Shown: positions 1-8,710, counted from the stretch's first letter. The stretch: DNA of 64,000 bases from Bradyrhizobium sp. CCGUVB4N (GCF_024199945.1 NZ_JANADP010000001.1:5890001-5954000); one strand, 5' to 3'. Notes: generated by a model from the letters alone, not told the origin. Translations and numbers: made by a program.

Positions 1-87
1 CGCAGCGAGCAGCCACAGGGCAGCGACAACAATGAACCCGCGCTGACCGGAGCGCGAACCTTGGATCGTTGCGGAGGTCTTGGTCAC
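1..87 (-). CDS. gspK: Type II secretion protein GspK, N-terminal fragment
   Basis: Only the first 29 codons are inside the window; the gene continues past the left edge. It starts at a GTG that overlaps the gspJ stop as GTGA. The visible peptide has a short polar leader, then Arg-Gly-Phe-Ile-Val-Val followed by a hydrophobic run (AALWLLAA). This is the usual layout of GspK pseudopilins, which start with a prepilin-peptidase site and a membrane helix. GspK caps the pseudopilus tip together with GspI and GspJ. Its position directly after gspJ supports the call; no globular domain is visible to confirm it. Confidence 0.7.
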   Translation of the reverse strand, partial: MTKTSATIQGSRSGQRGFIVVAALWLLAA

Positions 88-791
88 CTTGCCTCCGGCG
101 CATTGTTATTCGGTTTGACTTGAGCCTCCGCAGGGGCAGCGTCATCGGCACGGTCCGGCTGCGGCGCTCCCATCTCAGCGCGTATACGGACGGCGGTCGA
201 AATTACGATTCCGCGGTCACCGTCACGAATGTCGAAGCGAACTGCGGCAGGCATACTGGCCCAACTCGGCCACTTGCCGGTCCACCCCCCACCGGCGCCG
301 TCATACGCAAAGGTGACGCGGAATGGCGCGCGCAGCAGCACGACCGGATCCGCGAACGGTATCGGATCAACCAGCGGATCCCCAGTCGGGAGCAGGACGA
401 AAGGTGCGCGCGATCGCACCAGCACCCGACCCTTGCGGTCGCTCGTTTCGGCAATCCGCACGATCTCCAGGCCCGAGCGGTTGTTCGGACCCAGTGCTGA
501 GCGCACGAAGGTGACGGCGGCCTCGTCACCTCGAAACAGCGCCCTGTTGCTGGTTCGATCAGCCGTGACGAACTCGGCCGCGGACAGGTCGGCCGCCAGG
601 CGATCGAGCGCGATCGTCATCTGCTCGTTGCGCTGGGTCTGGAGCAGGCCACGATTCCACGGCGGCAACCACTCGCCCGTCACACTCGCCAGCGCGCCGA
701 GAACCAATCCCATCAAAGCAATGGCGACGAGGGCTTCGAACATGGTGAAACCCGCAGTCAATCTCCACGCTGAGCGCCGGAGCGGCCTCAT
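84..791 (-). CDS. gspJ: Type II secretion minor pseudopilin GspJ
   Basis: The protein has 235 residues. A basic leader is followed by the prepilin cleavage and methylation motif AGFTMFEALVA (about residues 13-23), with Gly before the cleavage point, Phe at +1 and Glu at +5, and then a hydrophobic helix. The rest is a soluble domain of typical GspJ length. GspJ is one of the minor pseudopilins (H-I-J-K) that prime assembly of the periplasmic pseudopilus. The start overlaps the end of gspI by 4 bases and the stop overlaps gspK, so translation is probably coupled. The C-terminus is Ala/Pro/Asn-rich and probably disordered. The assignment to J rather than another minor pseudopilin rests on gene order and length. 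Confidence 0.8.
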   Translation of the reverse strand: MRPLRRSAWRLTAGFTMFEALVAIALMGLVLGALASVTGEWLPPWNRGLLQTQRNEQMTIALDRLAADLSAAEFVTADRTSNRALFRGDEAAVTFVRSALGPNNRSGLEIVRIAETSDRKGRVLVRSRAPFVLLPTGDPLVDPIPFADPVVLLRAPFRVTFAYDGAGGGWTGKWPSWASMPAAVRFDIRDGDRGIVISTAVRIRAEMGAPQPDRADDAAPAEAQVKPNNNAPEAR

Positions 792-1198
792 TGGCGCGGC
801 TCCTCGCGATATTGCAGGCGCACGGTCTCGAGCGAAACGATCGCACCGGTTGGCGACTGCACGCGCAGCTCGATGCGGCGCGGGATGAACGGTGAATCCG
901 GAACCGCTGTCTCGTCATCCACGAATGGCGAGATCCGCATCTGCCAACGATAGCCGGCCTCCCTGCCCGCAAGCTCGGTCGGAAGCGGCTGACCGCCCTG
1001 CGGCAGACGTGATGCGATCAGCCGCGCCGTCTGCATCAACGCGGTATGCTGCTCGAGCTGCTGCGCGCCGCGCACGTTCCTGGCGACGAGTGAGCCGATC
1101 GCGGCCAGCACGATCGACACCAGCGCCAGCGCGACCACCGCCTCGATCATCGTGAAGCCGGCTTCACTGTGACGCCTGGACGATATCCTGCGCGACAA
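788..1198 (-). CDS. gspI: Type II secretion minor pseudopilin GspI
   Basis: The protein has 136 residues and the prepilin motif EAGFTMIEAVVALAL at about residues 12-26, followed by a hydrophobic helix and a small C-terminal domain. The size and the Glu-Ala-Val-Val-Ala helix start fit GspI. The only reasonable start in frame is a TTG inside the 3' end of gspH, giving a 35-base overlap. No strong ribosome site is seen, so translational coupling is likely. GspI binds GspJ and GspK at the pseudopilus tip. Confidence 0.82.
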   Translation of the reverse strand: MSRRISSRRHSEAGFTMIEAVVALALVSIVLAAIGSLVARNVRGAQQLEQHTALMQTARLIASRLPQGGQPLPTELAGREAGYRWQMRISPFVDDETAVPDSPFIPRRIELRVQSPTGAIVSLETVRLQYREEPRQ

Positions 1199-1679
1199 TG
1201 TCTACCCCTCCCGTCAACCAGTTCACCCTTACATCGAATCCGCTTCCGAGCCGCGTCAGCCGTATCGCTCCGCCACAGGACATCCCGCTCGGCAGAAACG
1301 TGATGGTCGACGGCACGTCGCGCCCGTTGCAGCGCTGCGGCAGCAGCGCGTCGAACTCAACATCGTCAGGCACCCTGACGATGCTCGGGCTTGAGCCCGC
1401 CCTGATCGTCCGTCCCGGCGCATCGACGACGGCGCCGACCGCGAGCCGGCGTCCCAGCGCCGCATTGCGGTCGGCCTTGAGCAAGGTCGCGATCTGGATC
1501 GCGTAGGCTTCCAGCTTCGGCCGCGACGTCGATATCGGCATGCGCGGCAGCGCGATGGCAACGAGCAGCGCCATGATCGCGAGAACACAGACCATCTCCA
1601 GCAGCGTGAAGCCGGCCTCGCCGCTATTTCGCGACTGAAGTGATATCGCCCGCCGTTCCCGTTCCGCCTTCCTGGCCAT
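1164..1679 (-). CDS. gspH: Type II secretion minor pseudopilin GspH
   Basis: The protein is about 171 residues from the ATG at 1679. The pseudopilin signature is EAGFTLLEMVCVLAIMALLVAIALP, here split as EAGFTLLEM then VCVLAIMALLVAIALP, at about residues 20-44, followed by a beta-rich domain with two Cys (about residues 119 and 136). GspH joins the pseudopilus body to the tip complex. The chosen start lies 56 bases inside gspG and has no good ribosome site. No standard start codon lies nearer to the leader peptide, and a longer frame reaches 1736. The start is therefore uncertain, while the reading frame is not. Confidence 0.8.
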   Translation of the reverse strand: MARKAERERRAISLQSRNSGEAGFTLLEMVCVLAIMALLVAIALPRMPISTSRPKLEAYAIQIATLLKADRNAALGRRLAVGAVVDAPGRTIRAGSSPSIVRVPDDVEFDALLPQRCNGRDVPSTITFLPSGMSCGGAIRLTRLGSGFDVRVNWLTGGVDIVAQDIVQASQ

Positions 1680-2094
1680 CCGAACCGAGCGAACGGATTT
1701 CGTAAGGATCCTTCTCACCGGGCTGCTTGTAGACATAAGGATTGCCCCATGGATCGTTGGGAACGCTGCCGCCCTTCACATAGGGACCATTCCAGGAGTT
1801 CACGCCGCTGATCGGACGCGCGAGCGCAGCCAGACCTTCCGAGCTCGTCGGGAAGCGGCCGGCATCCAGATAGAACAGGTCGAGCGCGCTGCCAAAACTC
1901 TGGATCTGGATCTTTGCGGCCTTGACGCGGGACTCGCTGAGATAATTGAGCACGCGCGGGCCGACCAAGGCCATGATCATGCCGATGATGGTGATGACCA
2001 CCAGCATTTCGACCAGCGTAAAACCTTCCTCCCCGCGACGGCGCCGACGACGCCGCGGCGGAGCGAGCAGGCTCCCCCTGGAAAAACGGATCAT
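1624..2094 (-). CDS. gspG: Type II secretion major pseudopilin GspG
   Basis: The protein is 156 residues from the ATG at 2094. AGGAGG lies on the minus strand at 2106-2101, at ideal spacing, and decides this start; an upstream in-frame start at 2121 would overlap gspF and lacks such a site. The leader is unusually basic, with a run of eight arginines just before the processing site GEEGFTLVEML. The mature part carries GspG hallmarks: an N-terminal helix, the segment around SEGLAAL, and a C-terminal loop region with DPWGNPY and SLGSDGQ that binds calcium in known GspG proteins. It is the main subunit of the secretion pseudopilus. Confidence 0.95.
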   Translation of the reverse strand: MIRFSRGSLLAPPRRRRRRRGEEGFTLVEMLVVITIIGMIMALVGPRVLNYLSESRVKAAKIQIQSFGSALDLFYLDAGRFPTSSEGLAALARPISGVNSWNGPYVKGGSVPNDPWGNPYVYKQPGEKDPYEIRSLGSDGQEGGTGTAGDITSVAK

Positions 2095-2110
2095 GCGTGC
2101 CCTCCTCTGT

Positions 2111-3328
2111 TCATCCGACAACTTGCGTAACCGACAACAGCGCCGTCATGACCGAGACGATCAATCCGCCGACGACGACACTGATGAGGATGATCGCCGC
2201 GGGGCCAATGATGGCCACGACGCGATCGAGCTGCCGCTGAAGCTTCTCCTCGTAGAATTCCGCGACCCGGCCTGACAGCGTCGGCAGCTGGCCCGTCTCT
2301 TCGCCGAGCCGCAGCATGCGCACCGCGACCGGCGGCAACACGGCCGAGGCGGCCAGCGCTTCGGCGAGCCGACCACCGTGACGGACGCGATCCGCCATCG
2401 CCGCCCAGGCCGGCACGTCGCCGGTGGCGGTCATGATGTCGATCAGGATGCGCAGCGTCGCCGTCAGCGTCACGCCGCTGCCGAGCAGGATGCCGAGATT
2501 GCGCGAGAACAAAGCGGCGCGATGGAATTCCACGACCGTGGAGATCACCGGAAGCCGCGCGAGTTGCGTCACGACACTGGCCCGGACCCCGGGCCTGCGC
2601 CAGGCGAGCCAACTGCCGATGACAACGATGCCGACCACGGCGCCAACCTCGAGGCCATGGCCGCGCAGAATATCGGACAGCGTGAGGAACACCTCGATGA
2701 CCGGGTCCGTCTTCGCATTGAAGTCACGCAGCACGGCGGAGAATTGCGGCAGCACGAACGTGACGAAGAAGATCAAGACGCCGCCGGCCGCGAGCAGCAC
2801 GAAGGCGGGATATTGCAGGGCGCCGGTGACCTTGCGCCGCAAAGCCTCGGCCCGCGTGCGCTCGATGCCGATCGTCTCCAGGATGTGATCGAGCCCGCCG
2901 GACATCTCCCCGACCCTGACGAGGGCGACATACATCGGCGGAAACAGCGTCGGCTCGCGCCCGAGTGCCTCGGCAAAGCTTTCGCCCGACAGGATCGCGT
3001 TCTTGATCTCGTTGATGACGGGCCGCACCCGGCCCACATCCATATCGTTGGCGAGCAGCTCGAGCGCGTCGTTGAGCCGTGCCCCGGCCTTCAGTAGCAG
3101 CGCAAGATCGCGGGTGAAGATGGTGACGTCGGCTGGGCCCGGCTTCGACAGCGTCAGCGAGGCCAGCGACAGCGACCAGCCCTTGGCTTCCTCCTCGGGG
3201 CCCGCATCGATCGCGACCAGGCCGAGATATTCGATGCGCTGGGCGACCTCGGAGAGATCGGCCGCGGTGATCGAGCCGGAAACGACTTCGCCCTTCTGTG
3301 TCAGGGCGCGATAGCGGAAGTTCGGCAT
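2111..3328 (-). CDS. gspF: Type II secretion inner-membrane platform protein GspF
   Basis: The protein has 405 residues, normal for GspF. It begins PNFRYRALTQKGEVVSG, the standard start of this family, and contains two repeated T2SSF cytoplasmic domains (about 70-195 and 275-395), each followed by membrane helices, with the last helix at the C-terminus. GspF is the polytopic platform protein linking the GspE ATPase to pseudopilus assembly. The start lies 4 bases downstream of the gspE stop, in the same operon. Confidence 0.95.
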   Translation of the reverse strand: MPNFRYRALTQKGEVVSGSITAADLSEVAQRIEYLGLVAIDAGPEEEAKGWSLSLASLTLSKPGPADVTIFTRDLALLLKAGARLNDALELLANDMDVGRVRPVINEIKNAILSGESFAEALGREPTLFPPMYVALVRVGEMSGGLDHILETIGIERTRAEALRRKVTGALQYPAFVLLAAGGVLIFFVTFVLPQFSAVLRDFNAKTDPVIEVFLTLSDILRGHGLEVGAVVGIVVIGSWLAWRRPGVRASVVTQLARLPVISTVVEFHRAALFSRNLGILLGSGVTLTATLRILIDIMTATGDVPAWAAMADRVRHGGRLAEALAASAVLPPVAVRMLRLGEETGQLPTLSGRVAEFYEEKLQRQLDRVVAIIGPAAIILISVVVGGLIVSVMTALLSVTQVVG

Positions 3329-3332
3329 CTCG

Positions 3333-5018
3333 TCACCGCACGGTGGTCACGCGAAGGATCTCCGCCGCCGAGGTCATGCCCGACAGGCATTTTGCAAGGC
3401 CGTCCTCGATCATCGTCGTCATGCCGTTGCGGATGGCGACCTTGTCGATAGATTCCCAGTCGGACTGCTCCTCGACCAGCGCGCGGACCTCTTCGTTCAT
3501 CTCCAGCACCTCGAACACGCCAATACGGCCGCGATAGCCGACGCCGCCGCAACGCTCGCAGCCGGCCGGTTCGAAGATGACGTTACCGACGGACAGACCC
3601 ACCGCCGTGTAGCGCGGGTCGGCTTCGACGTCGGCATGGGTAAGCGGCCGGCTGGTCTTGCAGCGGTCGCAGAGCTGACGCACCAAACGCTGCGCGATCA
3701 CCGCGCGCAAGGTCGAGCGCAGCAGGAATGCCTCGACGCCGAGATCGAGGAGACGCGGCACAGCGGCAGCCGCCGTCTCGGTGTGCAGCGTGGTCAGCAC
3801 GAGATGGCCGGTGAGCGCGGCGTGGATGGCGACATGCGCCGTCTCGGAATCACGGACCTCGCCGACCATGATCACATCAGGGTCCTGACGCACGAAGGAG
3901 CGCAGCGCGGTCGCAAAGGTCAGGCCGATCGACGGCTTGGCCTGGGATTGCGAAATGCCGGGGATTTCGTATTCGACGGGATCCTCGATGGTCAGGATCT
4001 TCCGTGTCGGCTCGTTGAGCAGCGACAGCACGGTCGCGAGCGTCGTGGTCTTGCCGCTGCCGGTCGGTCCGGTGACGATGATCATGCCGTGCGGCAGGGC
4101 CAGCATCCGGCGCAATTTGCCCTGATCGCTCGCCAGAAAGCCCAGCTTGTCGATCGACAGCAGCGCGCGATCCCGCGGCAGCAAACGGATGACGGCGGAC
4201 TCGCCATGCTGCGTCGGCATGATCGCGACGCGCACGTCGATCTCCGATCGCGCCGCACGTACGCGCGCTCCACCGTCCTGCGGCAAACGGCGCTCGGCAA
4301 TGTTGAGCCCCGCCAGGATCTTGATGCGGGAGATCACCGCCGCCGGCGGCACGCCGCTCGGCGTTGCCACATTGCGCAGCAGACCGTCGACGCGCATACG
4401 TATGGTCAGAGACGAGCGACCCGGCTCGATGTGAATGTCGCTGGCCCGCAGCTCCACCGCCGTCTCGAACAAGTCGTTGACGGCCCGGACGACCGGCGCG
4501 CCGCTGGCGAGGTCGCGCAAATTGTCGATGTCGTCGTCCTGCACCGTGGCATTTACGGCGTTGTCGGTGGCTGCAGCGTCCTCCTCACCAAGACGCTGAT
4601 CGAGCACGGTGCCGATATCCTCGAACGAGGCCACTTTAATAATAGGCGCCGTCCCAAGTACGATACCCGCCGCCTGGATCGACGCGCGATCGGTCGGGTC
4701 GGCCAGCACAAGCACCGGCGATCCCCCGGAAGGCTGACACGGAAACACCGCCATCTCGCGCAGAAACCGCCGCGAGAACTGCTGCACCCGGGATTCCGCC
4801 GCCATCATCTCCTGCAGCGTGACCCGCGGCAGCTCGAAGAACAGCGCGACCTCGTCGGCAAACTCGCTGGCCGACAATTCGCTCATTTCCCAGAGCTTGC
4901 GCAGGCCGCCCTCGGCGGGACCGGATCCGTTCAACCTGCCGAGCTTGTCCGCATCCGCCTTCAGGCCGGTTTTCTGGCTGAAACGAGCTGCAAACTCGTG
5001 CGCATTCGGGGAAGCCAT
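3333..5018 (-). CDS. gspE: Type II secretion ATPase GspE
   Basis: The protein has 561 residues. It contains an N-terminal MshEN-like domain, a Walker A motif GPTGSGKTTT at residues 317-326, the Asp box ILTIEDPVEYEIPG (about 341-354), a Walker B region DPDVIMVGEVRD (379-390), a His box, and two CxxC pairs (Cys 450/453 and 487/490) that form the zinc-binding tetracysteine motif seen in GspE. It is a cytoplasmic hexameric ATPase that powers pseudopilus assembly. It is the first gene of the leftward operon E-F-G-H-I-J-K and diverges from gspD across a 304-base region. All catalytic motifs look intact. Confidence 0.96.
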   Translation of the reverse strand: MASPNAHEFAARFSQKTGLKADADKLGRLNGSGPAEGGLRKLWEMSELSASEFADEVALFFELPRVTLQEMMAAESRVQQFSRRFLREMAVFPCQPSGGSPVLVLADPTDRASIQAAGIVLGTAPIIKVASFEDIGTVLDQRLGEEDAAATDNAVNATVQDDDIDNLRDLASGAPVVRAVNDLFETAVELRASDIHIEPGRSSLTIRMRVDGLLRNVATPSGVPPAAVISRIKILAGLNIAERRLPQDGGARVRAARSEIDVRVAIMPTQHGESAVIRLLPRDRALLSIDKLGFLASDQGKLRRMLALPHGMIIVTGPTGSGKTTTLATVLSLLNEPTRKILTIEDPVEYEIPGISQSQAKPSIGLTFATALRSFVRQDPDVIMVGEVRDSETAHVAIHAALTGHLVLTTLHTETAAAAVPRLLDLGVEAFLLRSTLRAVIAQRLVRQLCDRCKTSRPLTHADVEADPRYTAVGLSVGNVIFEPAGCERCGGVGYRGRIGVFEVLEMNEEVRALVEEQSDWESIDKVAIRNGMTTMIEDGLAKCLSGMTSAAEILRVTTVR

Positions 5019-5322
5019 GAACGTCTACCGGCAAAACTCTGACAGCCGCTCAAAGCGGCGAGCGCGCCGTTTACCTTACTTGTCCGAATGGAAATGTGAC
5101 GGTGCGATTGCCCGTGCCGGCGCCTCCGGCTCGGTCCATCGGGACGACACTCAAGGACGTTGATATTCCAGCGCGATTTTCTCCGCCACGCGATCACATA
5201 ACATTTTGATCACATTCGTAGCATCATCGGCAACATTGATAACACATGACTGTCACAGGACAGCGTTAAGCAGTCGCCCATTCGGCCCGCCCCGCCTCGC
5301 GGCGGCAACGGGCAGCGCGTGA
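5019..5322. other. Divergent promoter region between gspE and gspD
   Basis: This 304-base gap has no convincing gene. It is richer in A and T than its surroundings between about 5190 and 5260. It carries a direct repeat GATCACAT at 5192-5199 and 5208-5215, spaced 16 bases start to start, and further CA/AT-rich words up to 5250. This layout suits a divergent promoter with a regulator site, but no specific factor can be named. Confidence 0.5.
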
Positions 5323-7707
5323 GTGGGGTTGATTGTGGGCCGAACAGCATTCCGGATCGGCTTCGTCCTTCAATGCGCACTGATGTCCGTGCTGCTCGGG
5401 TCGTGCAACACTGTGAGTAACATCGAGGCCGACTACAATAACAGCAAGGACCCCGACGTCTTCGACAAGGTCCGCTCAGTCGACCTGATGCCGCGTTATC
5501 CGAACCAGTTGCCGCAGCGGCAGCTCAGCACTGGCCCCAAGGCCAAGACTGCGATCTATGCAGCCGATCCCGGCGACGATACGCCGATCGCGACATCGGC
5601 GCAGGCCGCCACGGCAAGCACGGACAAGTTCGAGTTGAATTTCGACAATTCGCCGATCGCCTCGGTCGCCAAGATCGTGCTCGGCGACATCCTGGGCGTC
5701 GGCTACGTCATCGACCCGCGCGTCCAGGGCAATATCAGCCTGTCATCGGGCCGGCCGATCCCCAAGACGGATGTCGTGTTCGCGCTCGAAAACGGGCTAC
5801 GCCTGGTCGGTGTTGCGCTGGTGCGCGACGACACCGGTTACCGGTTGATGCCCCAGTCCGACGCGGTCGGGGTCGGCTCGGCGGATGCGGCCGACCGCAT
5901 GGTCCCCGGCTACGGCATCACAGTCGTGCCGCTGCAATATGTCTCCGCGCAGACGGTCATCAAGCTGGTCGACAGCTTTGCCACCAAGCAGGGCATGATC
6001 CGCGCCGACACCAGCCGCAATCTCATCCTGGTTCAGGGCACTGGAAGCGAGCGACGTAACGCGGTCGATCTCGTGCTCTCCTTCGACGCGGACTTCCTGA
6101 AGGGACAGTCCGTCGGCATCTTCCCGGTGCAGAACAGCAATCCGGGACCGATCATCGCCGAACTCGACAAGATCGTGGATTCCGGCGAAGGCGGCATGAC
6201 CCAGGGCGTCATCAAGTTCCAGTCGATCGCCCGCATGAATGCGGTGCTCGCGGTGACGCGGAAGCCGGAATTGCTGAGCCGCGTCGAGACCTGGATTCAC
6301 CGTCTCGACACTACCAATACCGGACGATCGGCAGTCCACGTCTATCGGGTGAAATTCGGCGATGCCAAGCAGATCGCGCGGGTGCTGAACGACGTGTTCG
6401 GCGGCAGCGGCTCTTCAGGCTCCTCCTCGTCGCCGCTCGATAGTCCATCCGGCCAGGTCGCGCCGGGCTCCGGCATGTCGGCAAGCTCGAGCGGCGGCTC
6501 AGCACTCAATCGCCTGTCGGCCTCGCCGACCGGCCAATCCGGCTCCGGAGGCTTCGGGTCGAGCGGACGCAGCGGCGGCAGCAGCAATGCATCGGCCGAC
6601 GCCTCCTCCGGCAATCAGGGCGGCTATGGATCGAGCGCCGGCGGCGTCCAGGGCGGCGGTGGCCTGTTCGACAACTCCGCATCCGGCCAGAGCGGCGGAC
6701 GCTCCGGCCCTGGCGGGGCCGGCGTGCTCGATGGCGTCCGCATCACCGCAGACAGCGTCAACAACACGCTGCTGATCTATGCAAGCCAGGAGCAGTACCG
6801 CACTATCGAACAGACCATCAAGGAAGTCGACCAGCCGCAGCTCCAGGTCGCGATCGATGCAACGATAGCCGAGGTGACACTGACGGACGACCTACAGTAC
6901 GGCGTGCAGTCCTACATCATGAGCCGCGATCTCGGGCTCAAGCCTGATACCGGCTCGTTCGGCTACAATGGCGCCACCTCCGTCGTCGCCGCGGCGGCCG
7001 ACGTCGCGCTCCAGCGCGCCATTCCCGGCTTCAATTTCCTCGTCGGCAGCGCTTCGACGCCGCGGGCCGTGCTCAACGCGCTGCACTCGATCACTGACGT
7101 CAAAGTCCTGTCGAACCCCTCCGTCGTCGTGATCGACAACCAGATCGCGACGCTGCAGGTCGGCGACGAAATCCCGATCCAGACCGGAAGCGCAACCGTG
7201 CTGACTGGCAGCAACACCATCGCCAACACCACCGATTATCGCAGCACCGGCATCATCCTGCGCGTGGTGCCGCGGATCAACGCCAACGGTAATGTCAGGC
7301 TCGACGTCGAGCAGGAGATTTCCAATCCCGTGGCCGCCTCGCCGTCATCGAGCTCGTCCTCGACCTCGACCAACTCACTCACCCCGACCGTGTCGACCCG
7401 CAAGGTGCGCAGCTCCGTTGCGGTCGCGAGCGGCCAGACCGTGCTGCTGGCGGGCCTGATCAGCGACAGCCAGACCAAATCCCGCGCGGGCATTCCGGGG
7501 CTCGACCAGATCCCCGTCCTCGGCGAGGCCGTATTCGGGCAGACCGACAAGCAGATCAAGCGCACCGAGTTGATCATCTTCATCCGCCCGCAAATCATCC
7601 GTGACGGCGCGGACGCACATTTCGTCGCCGAGGAGTTGCGCACCAAGCTGCGAGGCACGATCAACGCGATCGGGCCGAAGCAGATTGCACCCACCACCTA
7701 CCGCTGA
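5323..7707 (+). CDS. gspD: Type II secretion secretin GspD, putative lipoprotein
   Basis: The protein is about 794 residues, starting at GTG 5323 or 5335. The N-terminus has a hydrophobic signal ending in LLGSC, a good lipobox, with Cys 28 as the probable lipidated residue. An N0 domain (about 102-175, FELNFDNSPIASVAK) is followed by N1-N3 domains (about 200-360 and 468-500), and then the secretin pore domain, including VLSNPSVVVIDNQIATLQVG and a C-terminal SRAGIPGLDQIPVLGEAVFG segment. A Gly/Ser-rich low-complexity stretch of about 109 residues (360-468) interrupts the third N-domain. The product forms the outer-membrane exit channel. Confidence 0.95.
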   Translation: MGLIVGRTAFRIGFVLQCALMSVLLGSCNTVSNIEADYNNSKDPDVFDKVRSVDLMPRYPNQLPQRQLSTGPKAKTAIYAADPGDDTPIATSAQAATASTDKFELNFDNSPIASVAKIVLGDILGVGYVIDPRVQGNISLSSGRPIPKTDVVFALENGLRLVGVALVRDDTGYRLMPQSDAVGVGSADAADRMVPGYGITVVPLQYVSAQTVIKLVDSFATKQGMIRADTSRNLILVQGTGSERRNAVDLVLSFDADFLKGQSVGIFPVQNSNPGPIIAELDKIVDSGEGGMTQGVIKFQSIARMNAVLAVTRKPELLSRVETWIHRLDTTNTGRSAVHVYRVKFGDAKQIARVLNDVFGGSGSSGSSSSPLDSPSGQVAPGSGMSASSSGGSALNRLSASPTGQSGSGGFGSSGRSGGSSNASADASSGNQGGYGSSAGGVQGGGGLFDNSASGQSGGRSGPGGAGVLDGVRITADSVNNTLLIYASQEQYRTIEQTIKEVDQPQLQVAIDATIAEVTLTDDLQYGVQSYIMSRDLGLKPDTGSFGYNGATSVVAAAADVALQRAIPGFNFLVGSASTPRAVLNALHSITDVKVLSNPSVVVIDNQIATLQVGDEIPIQTGSATVLTGSNTIANTTDYRSTGIILRVVPRINANGNVRLDVEQEISNPVAASPSSSSSSTSTNSLTPTVSTRKVRSSVAVASGQTVLLAGLISDSQTKSRAGIPGLDQIPVLGEAVFGQTDKQIKRTELIIFIRPQIIRDGADAHFVAEELRTKLRGTINAIGPKQIAPTTYR

Positions 7708-7723
7708 ACCTCGGAGCGGATCT

Positions 7724-8221
7724 ATGATCAAGTCGGGCAGACTCCTCTTGCTCATGGCCGTCCTGGGGATCGCCACAACTGGCGTTGCCCACGCGGATAC
7801 GCTCGGCGCCGGAAACGCTGCATTCTCCCGTGGCAATTACAGCGGCGCCGCACGTCTGTTGCTGCCGCTGGCCGAGCGAGGAAACGCCCGCGCTCAGGCC
7901 ATGGTCGGCTTCATGTACGCGACAGGACAAGGTCTTCCGCAGGCCTACGACGCCGCGGGCTATTGGTACCGCCTTGCAGCCGAACAAGGTGATGGTACGG
8001 CGCAATATCTGCTGGGCCTCGCCTACGACAAGGGCCAGGGCGTTCCGCAGGACGACGTCGCCGCCTACAAATGGCTCAACCTGGCCGCGGCGCATGCCCC
8101 GAAACGAAACCGCGAGAATTTCGCCAAGCTGCGCAACGCGGTCGCCTCGAAAATGAGCCGCGGCCAGATCGCAGCCGGCCAGTGGCACTCGCTGCGATGG
8201 CCTGTGGCCTCGCCGTTCTGA
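7724..8221 (+). CDS. Secreted Sel1-repeat protein
   Basis: The protein is 165 residues from the ATG at 7724, which has CGGAGCGG upstream; the start lies 16 bases after gspD. It has a signal peptide cut near AHA-D (residue 24) and then two to three Sel1/TPR-like helical repeats: RGNARAQAMVGFMYATGQG, QGDGTAQYLLGLAYDKGQG and a partial third ending NLAAAHA. Sel1 repeats act as protein-binding scaffolds, here probably periplasmic. The tight link to gspD suggests a role with the secretion channel or co-expression with it. That is inference from position only. Confidence 0.85.
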   Translation: MIKSGRLLLLMAVLGIATTGVAHADTLGAGNAAFSRGNYSGAARLLLPLAERGNARAQAMVGFMYATGQGLPQAYDAAGYWYRLAAEQGDGTAQYLLGLAYDKGQGVPQDDVAAYKWLNLAAAHAPKRNRENFAKLRNAVASKMSRGQIAAGQWHSLRWPVASPF

Positions 8222-8486
8222 GCAACCCCGCAAGCGAAACCATGTCGCAGTCGCGCCCTCACAGCGGTTTACCCCGCCTGTGTGATCGCACGGATAATAT
8301 TCAAGTAACATAACCGGACAGGAGTAACGTTACCTGCACGATGACGATGAAGCAAAGCAGGATGCACAAATGAAACGCATCAAGCGGCGCGTCAGGCAAG
8401 CGAAGGGAAAGTGAACGTTTGTCAGAATGAAAAAGCGCGCTCTGTCAGAATTAGACAGACTTGGCAGACTAAGCCATTGAAAACAT

Positions 8487-8560
8487 TGGAGCGGGTGAAG
8501 GGAATCGAACCCTCGTATTCAGCTTGGAAGGCTGCTGCTCTACCATTGAGCTACACCCGC
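8487..8560 (-). tRNA. tRNA-Gly (anticodon TCC)
   Basis: The minus strand reads GCGGGTGTAGCTC at the 5' end (8560) and ends CACCCGCTCCA at 8487. The acceptor stem GCGGGTG pairs with CACCCGC. The D-loop, a TTCGATTC T-loop and an anticodon loop CTTCCAA with TCC are all visible, and CCA is encoded. The length is 74 nt with CCA. Confidence 0.97.
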
Positions 8561-8681
8561 GACACCGGCTCCCTAACACGGCCGGGCGGCGGTCTCAACT
8601 GCCACTCACTCCCCTTGGACCGCTTTCGCTGGTTGTCCTGACCTTGCGCACAGGCCTGGTTCCGCTCCTCGCCGCGGCCCC

Positions 8682-8710
8682 TTAACAGCGACGGCCTTCC
8701 TGCCTATATT
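8682..8710 (+). promoter_or_regulatory. Predicted sigma-70-type promoter of rreB
   Basis: A -35-like TTAACA (8682-8687) lies 17 bases before a -10-like TATATT (8705-8710). Transcription from about 8718 to the terminator end near 8883 would give an RNA of about 165 nt. That matches the length I recall for the rreB mRNA of Bradyrhizobium. Confidence 0.65.
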
